16,905 bases of DNA, taken from contig JBBRYP010000076.1 in the NCBI GenBank assembly GCA_038237515.1, forward strand, positions 1-16,905, given 5' to 3'. Below, one piece after another: positions 14,315 through 16,905 of the stretch. Position numbers and translations under genes: made by a program. Position 1 is the stretch's first letter. Each line of letters opens with the position of its first letter. This stretch comes from JBBQDZ01 sp038237515. GTDB lineage: Bacteria; Actinomycetota; Thermoleophilia; Gaiellales; Gaiellaceae. The notes beneath the pieces are model-generated. The model worked only from the letters and a program-made list of their open reading frames with translations. It had not been told where the DNA came from and made no database searches.

Positions 14315-16905
14315 CGATCGAACAGCAGCCGCAGGGCGCCCGGATCGCTGCCCAGACGGCGGCCTCGAGCCGTCGCTGGCTCGGCAAGAGCGTGAACCGC
14401 GTCGAGGACCCGCGCCTCCTTCGCGGCGAGGGACGCTACGTCGGCGACATCAAGCTCCCGGGCATGGCCCATGCCGCCGTCGTCCGAAGCCCGCACGCGC
14501 ACGCGCGCATCGTGAGCATCGACACGGCAGCCGCGGAGCGACTCCCCGGGGTGCTCGCGGTCGTCACCGGCCGGGACGTGGCCGAGCGCGCGGCGCCCCT
14601 GCCGTCGTTCGGGGCCGGCCCGATCGTGCAGGACCTGATCGCGATCGAGAAAGTGCGCCACTACGGCGAGACGGTCGCGGCCGTCGTCGCGGAGGATCGC
14701 TACGTCGCCGAGGACGCCTGCGGTCTGATCGAGATCGTCTACGAGCCGCTGCCCGTCGTCCTCGATCCCTTCGAGGCGCGGAAGGAGGGCGCGCCGCTCG
14801 TCCACGAGGCGCTCGGGACGAACGTCGCCTACGAGCGTACGTTCACCTTCGGGGAGGTCGAGCAGGCGTTTGCCAAGGCCCCGCGGAAGGTGCAGGCGAA
14901 CCTCCGCTGGCCGCGCTCGACCGGCATGCCCATGGACACGAACGGGGCGATCGGCGACTACGACCGCGGCACCGGCGTCGTGACGATCTACGCCAACTCG
15001 ATGAACTTCACATACTTCCTCTGGCTCGTCGCGGCGTCGCTCAAGATCCCGGCGAGCAAGCTCAGGATCGTCCCGGTCGCGGCCGGCGGCAGCTTCGGCT
15101 CGAAGTTCTTCATGCACAAGGTGCCGACCTTCGCCGGCTTTCTCTCGATGATCGCCGGCTGCCCGGTCAAGTACGTGGAGGATCGGATCACGCACATCGT
15201 CAACAACGACCATTGCGGCTCCGACCGCTACTACGACGCCGAGCTCGCCTTCGACGCCGACGGCGTCTTCCAAGCGTTGCGGATCGACTGCGTCGACGAC
15301 TACGGCGCCTACCTGCAGTTCGGCACCGGGACGCACGGCAACGGCCTCTCTCAGATCGTCGGCCCCTACCGGATCCAGCACGTCGGGTACTCGCTGGCCG
15401 CGATCCTCACGAACAAGAATCAGCAGGGTGCCTACCGCGGCTTCGGGGCCGAGGTCAGCAACTGGATGCTCGAGCGGCTCGTCGACGGCGCCGCGCGCGA
15501 GCTGGGAATGGACCGGGTCGAGATCAGGCGCCGCAACCTGATCGCCCCCGACCAGTTTCCCTACCGCACGCCGACCGGGAACATCTACGACAGCGGCAAC
15601 TACCAGGGCGTGCTCGACAAGCTGCTCGAGGTCGTCGACTACGACCACTGGGTTGCCGAGCGCGAACGGGCGCACGCGGAGGGACGGCACGTCGGGATCG
15701 GCGTCGTCGCCTCGCAGGAGCGGAGCGTGTTCAGCTCCACGGAGTTCTGGTTCTGGTTCGACGAGCCGAAGTTCACGCCGACGAGCAGCCCGGAGAGTGC
15801 CAGCATCCAGGTCGACCCGACCGGGCAGATCGTTGTCACGCTCCACTCGCAGTCGATGTGGGGCAACAGCCCGGAGACGGTCGTGTCGCAGGTCGTCGCG
15901 GAAGAGTTCGACGTCGACCCGGAATCGATTGTCGTCACCTATGCCGACTCTCAGCACGCGCTGCCGGGCACCGGCCCCGGCGGCTCGCGCTACACCGTCA
16001 TGGTCTCGGGTGCGGTCGCCGGCGCCGCTGCCGAGATCAAGCAGAAGATCAAGCGGATCGCCTCGCACAAGCTCGAGGTGAGCGAGGACGACCTCGAGTT
16101 CCGAGATGGCCGCGTCAGCGTCGTCGGCACGCCCGACCAGGGCCTCGGGCTCGACGAGGTGGCGCTCTCCGCCTACATGTTCCGGCTCGACCTGCCGGCG
16201 GACATGGAGAGCGGCCTCGCGGCCCAGTCGACCTACGACCACCCGCTGACGACACTCCCTTCCGACGATCGCTCGGATCTCGGGATCTTCTATCCGTTCG
16301 TCGGGCACGCCTGGCATCTGGCGGTCGTCGAGGTCGACGTCGAGACCGGGAAGCTGGAGTTCCTCCGCTACGCGGCGGTTCACGACGCGGGGACGATCGT
16401 GAACCCGAAGACGCTGAACGGCCAGATCATCGGCGGCACCATCCAGGGGCTCGGAACGGCCCTGTACGAGGAGTACCTCTACGACGCGGAGGGGCGGGTC
16501 CGGAACGAGAATTTCGAGTACTACCACCTACCGTCGTCGATGGACGTCCCGACGATGACGGTGGACCACCAGGAGACCCCCTCCCCGTACACCCCCTACG
16601 GCATCAAGGGCGCGGGGGAGGGCGGCCGCATGCTCACCCCCGCGATCCTGAGCGCGGCGATCGAGGATGCCCTCGAGCCCTACGGCGTCCGCGTGACCTC
16701 GCTGCCGATCAGGGCGGAGCAGATCGTGGACTGGGTGGTTACGGCACGGGCGGGAGAACCTCTGAACCTCGATCCACCGTTTTCCGGGGTAGGCGCTGTC
16801 CGGGGCTGTAGGCAAAATGACCTCCTGAGCAGGCAAGACGGGCTGTATCGGCAGCCGCGGGTCCTGCCGTCAGGAGGTCACCCACATGGTGACGACGAAA
16901 GCGAG
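14311..16905 (+). CDS. Molybdopterin-binding large subunit, xanthine dehydrogenase family; frame open at window end
   Basis: 865 codons in the window from GTG 14311, with no stop. Ald_Xan_dh_C-type domain near the N-terminus (about 30-140: LLRGEGRYVGDIKLPGMAHAAVVRSPHAHARI), then the molybdopterin-binding parts: GGSFGSK (259-265), QGAYRGFGAE (373-381), GTGPGGSR (about 554-561) and GIKGAGEGG with the catalytic Glu E770. The AYRGFG loop replaces the AYRCSFR of true form I CO dehydrogenase, so this is a related hydroxylase for some aldehyde, N-heterocycle or other substrate. Family similarity ends at about residue 810 (SLPIRAEQIVDWV). The roughly 50 remaining codons (from about 16745) look unrelated, have no stop, and run through a hairpin into another gene start, so the native C-terminus or stop seems lost to an insertion or rearrangement. 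Confidence 0.88.
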   Translation, partial: MTIEQQPQGARIAAQTAASSRRWLGKSVNRVEDPRLLRGEGRYVGDIKLPGMAHAAVVRSPHAHARIVSIDTAAAERLPGVLAVVTGRDVAERAAPLPSFGAGPIVQDLIAIEKVRHYGETVAAVVAEDRYVAEDACGLIEIVYEPLPVVLDPFEARKEGAPLVHEALGTNVAYERTFTFGEVEQAFAKAPRKVQANLRWPRSTGMPMDTNGAIGDYDRGTGVVTIYANSMNFTYFLWLVAASLKIPASKLRIVPVAAGGSFGSKFFMHKVPTFAGFLSMIAGCPVKYVEDRITHIVNNDHCGSDRYYDAELAFDADGVFQALRIDCVDDYGAYLQFGTGTHGNGLSQIVGPYRIQHVGYSLAAILTNKNQQGAYRGFGAEVSNWMLERLVDGAARELGMDRVEIRRRNLIAPDQFPYRTPTGNIYDSGNYQGVLDKLLEVVDYDHWVAERERAHAEGRHVGIGVVASQERSVFSSTEFWFWFDEPKFTPTSSPESASIQVDPTGQIVVTLHSQSMWGNSPETVVSQVVAEEFDVDPESIVVTYADSQHALPGTGPGGSRYTVMVSGAVAGAAAEIKQKIKRIASHKLEVSEDDLEFRDGRVSVVGTPDQGLGLDEVALSAYMFRLDLPADMESGLAAQSTYDHPLTTLPSDDRSDLGIFYPFVGHAWHLAVVEVDVETGKLEFLRYAAVHDAGTIVNPKTLNGQIIGGTIQGLGTALYEEYLYDAEGRVRNENFEYYHLPSSMDVPTMTVDHQETPSPYTPYGIKGAGEGGRMLTPAILSAAIEDALEPYGVRVTSLPIRAEQIVDWVVTARAGEPLNLDPPFSGVGAVRGCRQNDLLSRQDGLYRQPRVLPSGGHPHGDDESE
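16818..16880 (+). promoter_or_regulatory. Hairpin that pairs with and hides a Shine-Dalgarno sequence
   Basis: TGACCTCCTGA (16818-16828) is exactly complementary to TCAGGAGGTCA (16870-16880). Five further pairs follow (GCAGG 16829-16833 with CCTGC 16863-16867, two bases bulged), and an inner hairpin GGCTG/CAGCC (16841-16845 and 16852-16856). The right arm holds the perfect ribosome site AGGAGGT of the gene starting at 16886. Confidence 0.7.
16886..16905 (+). CDS. Start of an unidentified gene, cut by the window end (possibly a transposase)
   Basis: ATG 16886 follows AGGAGGT (16872-16878) at ideal spacing and opens MVTTKA before the window ends. Too short to identify. The abrupt end of large-subunit similarity upstream and the inverted-repeat leader make an insertion-element gene a reasonable guess, but nothing in the visible codons proves it. 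Confidence 0.45.

Noticed and set aside
14239..16527. 762-codon open frame on the minus strand
   Set aside because: Antisense shadow of the molybdopterin subunit; low-complexity Arg/Asp/Val-rich composition and no domain, while the plus strand carries clear catalytic motifs.
15213..16811. 532-codon plus-strand frame
   Set aside because: Out-of-frame Arg-rich shadow within the large-subunit gene.
16770..16885. Bridge-RNA-like left end of an IS110 element
   Set aside because: Structured non-coding DNA before a possible transposase start is suggestive, but the visible codons do not identify the family and the element boundary is unknown.
14311..16905. Naming the operon coxMSL (aerobic CO dehydrogenase)
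   Set aside because: The large subunit lacks the AYRCSFR loop that defines proven CO oxidisers.

Overview
The window comes from a very GC-rich genome. Its gene content (NodB deacetylases with Ig-like repeats, DUF4232, PrsW, ArsR-SRPBCC-VOC operons, molybdenum hydroxylase operons and many GTG starts) points to a soil-type actinobacterium. The class Thermoleophilia (Gaiella/Solirubrobacter-like) is a plausible guess, but the window holds no rRNA or other marker to prove it. No tRNA, rRNA or CRISPR array was seen. Positions 1-120 hold nothing I can support.

Region 1 (121-4417) begins with a truncated AlbA_2 (Schlafen-type) remnant. It is followed by a membrane-anchored NodB polysaccharide deacetylase and a secreted PQQ-type sugar (sorbosone) dehydrogenase-like beta-propeller, both on the minus strand. 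Divergent from the propeller gene, with only 24 bases between start codons, is a second, larger NodB deacetylase carrying Ig/FlgD-like repeats. Region 2 (4475-10088) is a run of five minus-strand genes, all predicted to act at or outside the membrane: a DUF4232 protein, a HExxH protein with two InlB-like repeats, a lipoprotein zinc peptidase of the YpfJ type, a PrsW-like intramembrane protease with an unusual C-terminal extension, and a 3D-domain wall-remodelling protein. A 60-base near-perfect inverted repeat separates this run from the convergent deacetylase gene. A good sigma70-like promoter stands in front of the DUF4232 gene.

Region 3 (10196-12351) holds a broken SAM methyltransferase (two frameshifts and an internal deletion), a small ABM-like protein, a cluster of hairpins between convergent genes, and a minus-strand operon arsR - SRPBCC - VOC. 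Region 4 (12460 to the end) runs divergently from arsR: a VOC/glyoxalase-fold protein, then the FAD, [2Fe-2S] and molybdopterin subunits of a xanthine dehydrogenase/CO dehydrogenase-family enzyme. All four are joined by 4-base stop/start overlaps. A perfect 16-bp palindrome next to arsR in the 108-base divergent gap is the likely ArsR operator and may link the two operons. The large subunit carries AYRGFG and not the AYRCSFR loop of true aerobic CO dehydrogenase, so its substrate is open.

At the right edge the large-subunit frame runs past its expected C-terminus with no stop. It enters sequence containing a hairpin that buries a perfect Shine-Dalgarno sequence, followed by the first codons of a new gene. 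This looks like the edge of an inserted element and is the most interesting spot in the window. I did not find a clearly novel multi-gene system. The best candidates for new biology are the VOC-molybdenum hydroxylase operon, the extended PrsW protein and the right-edge junction.
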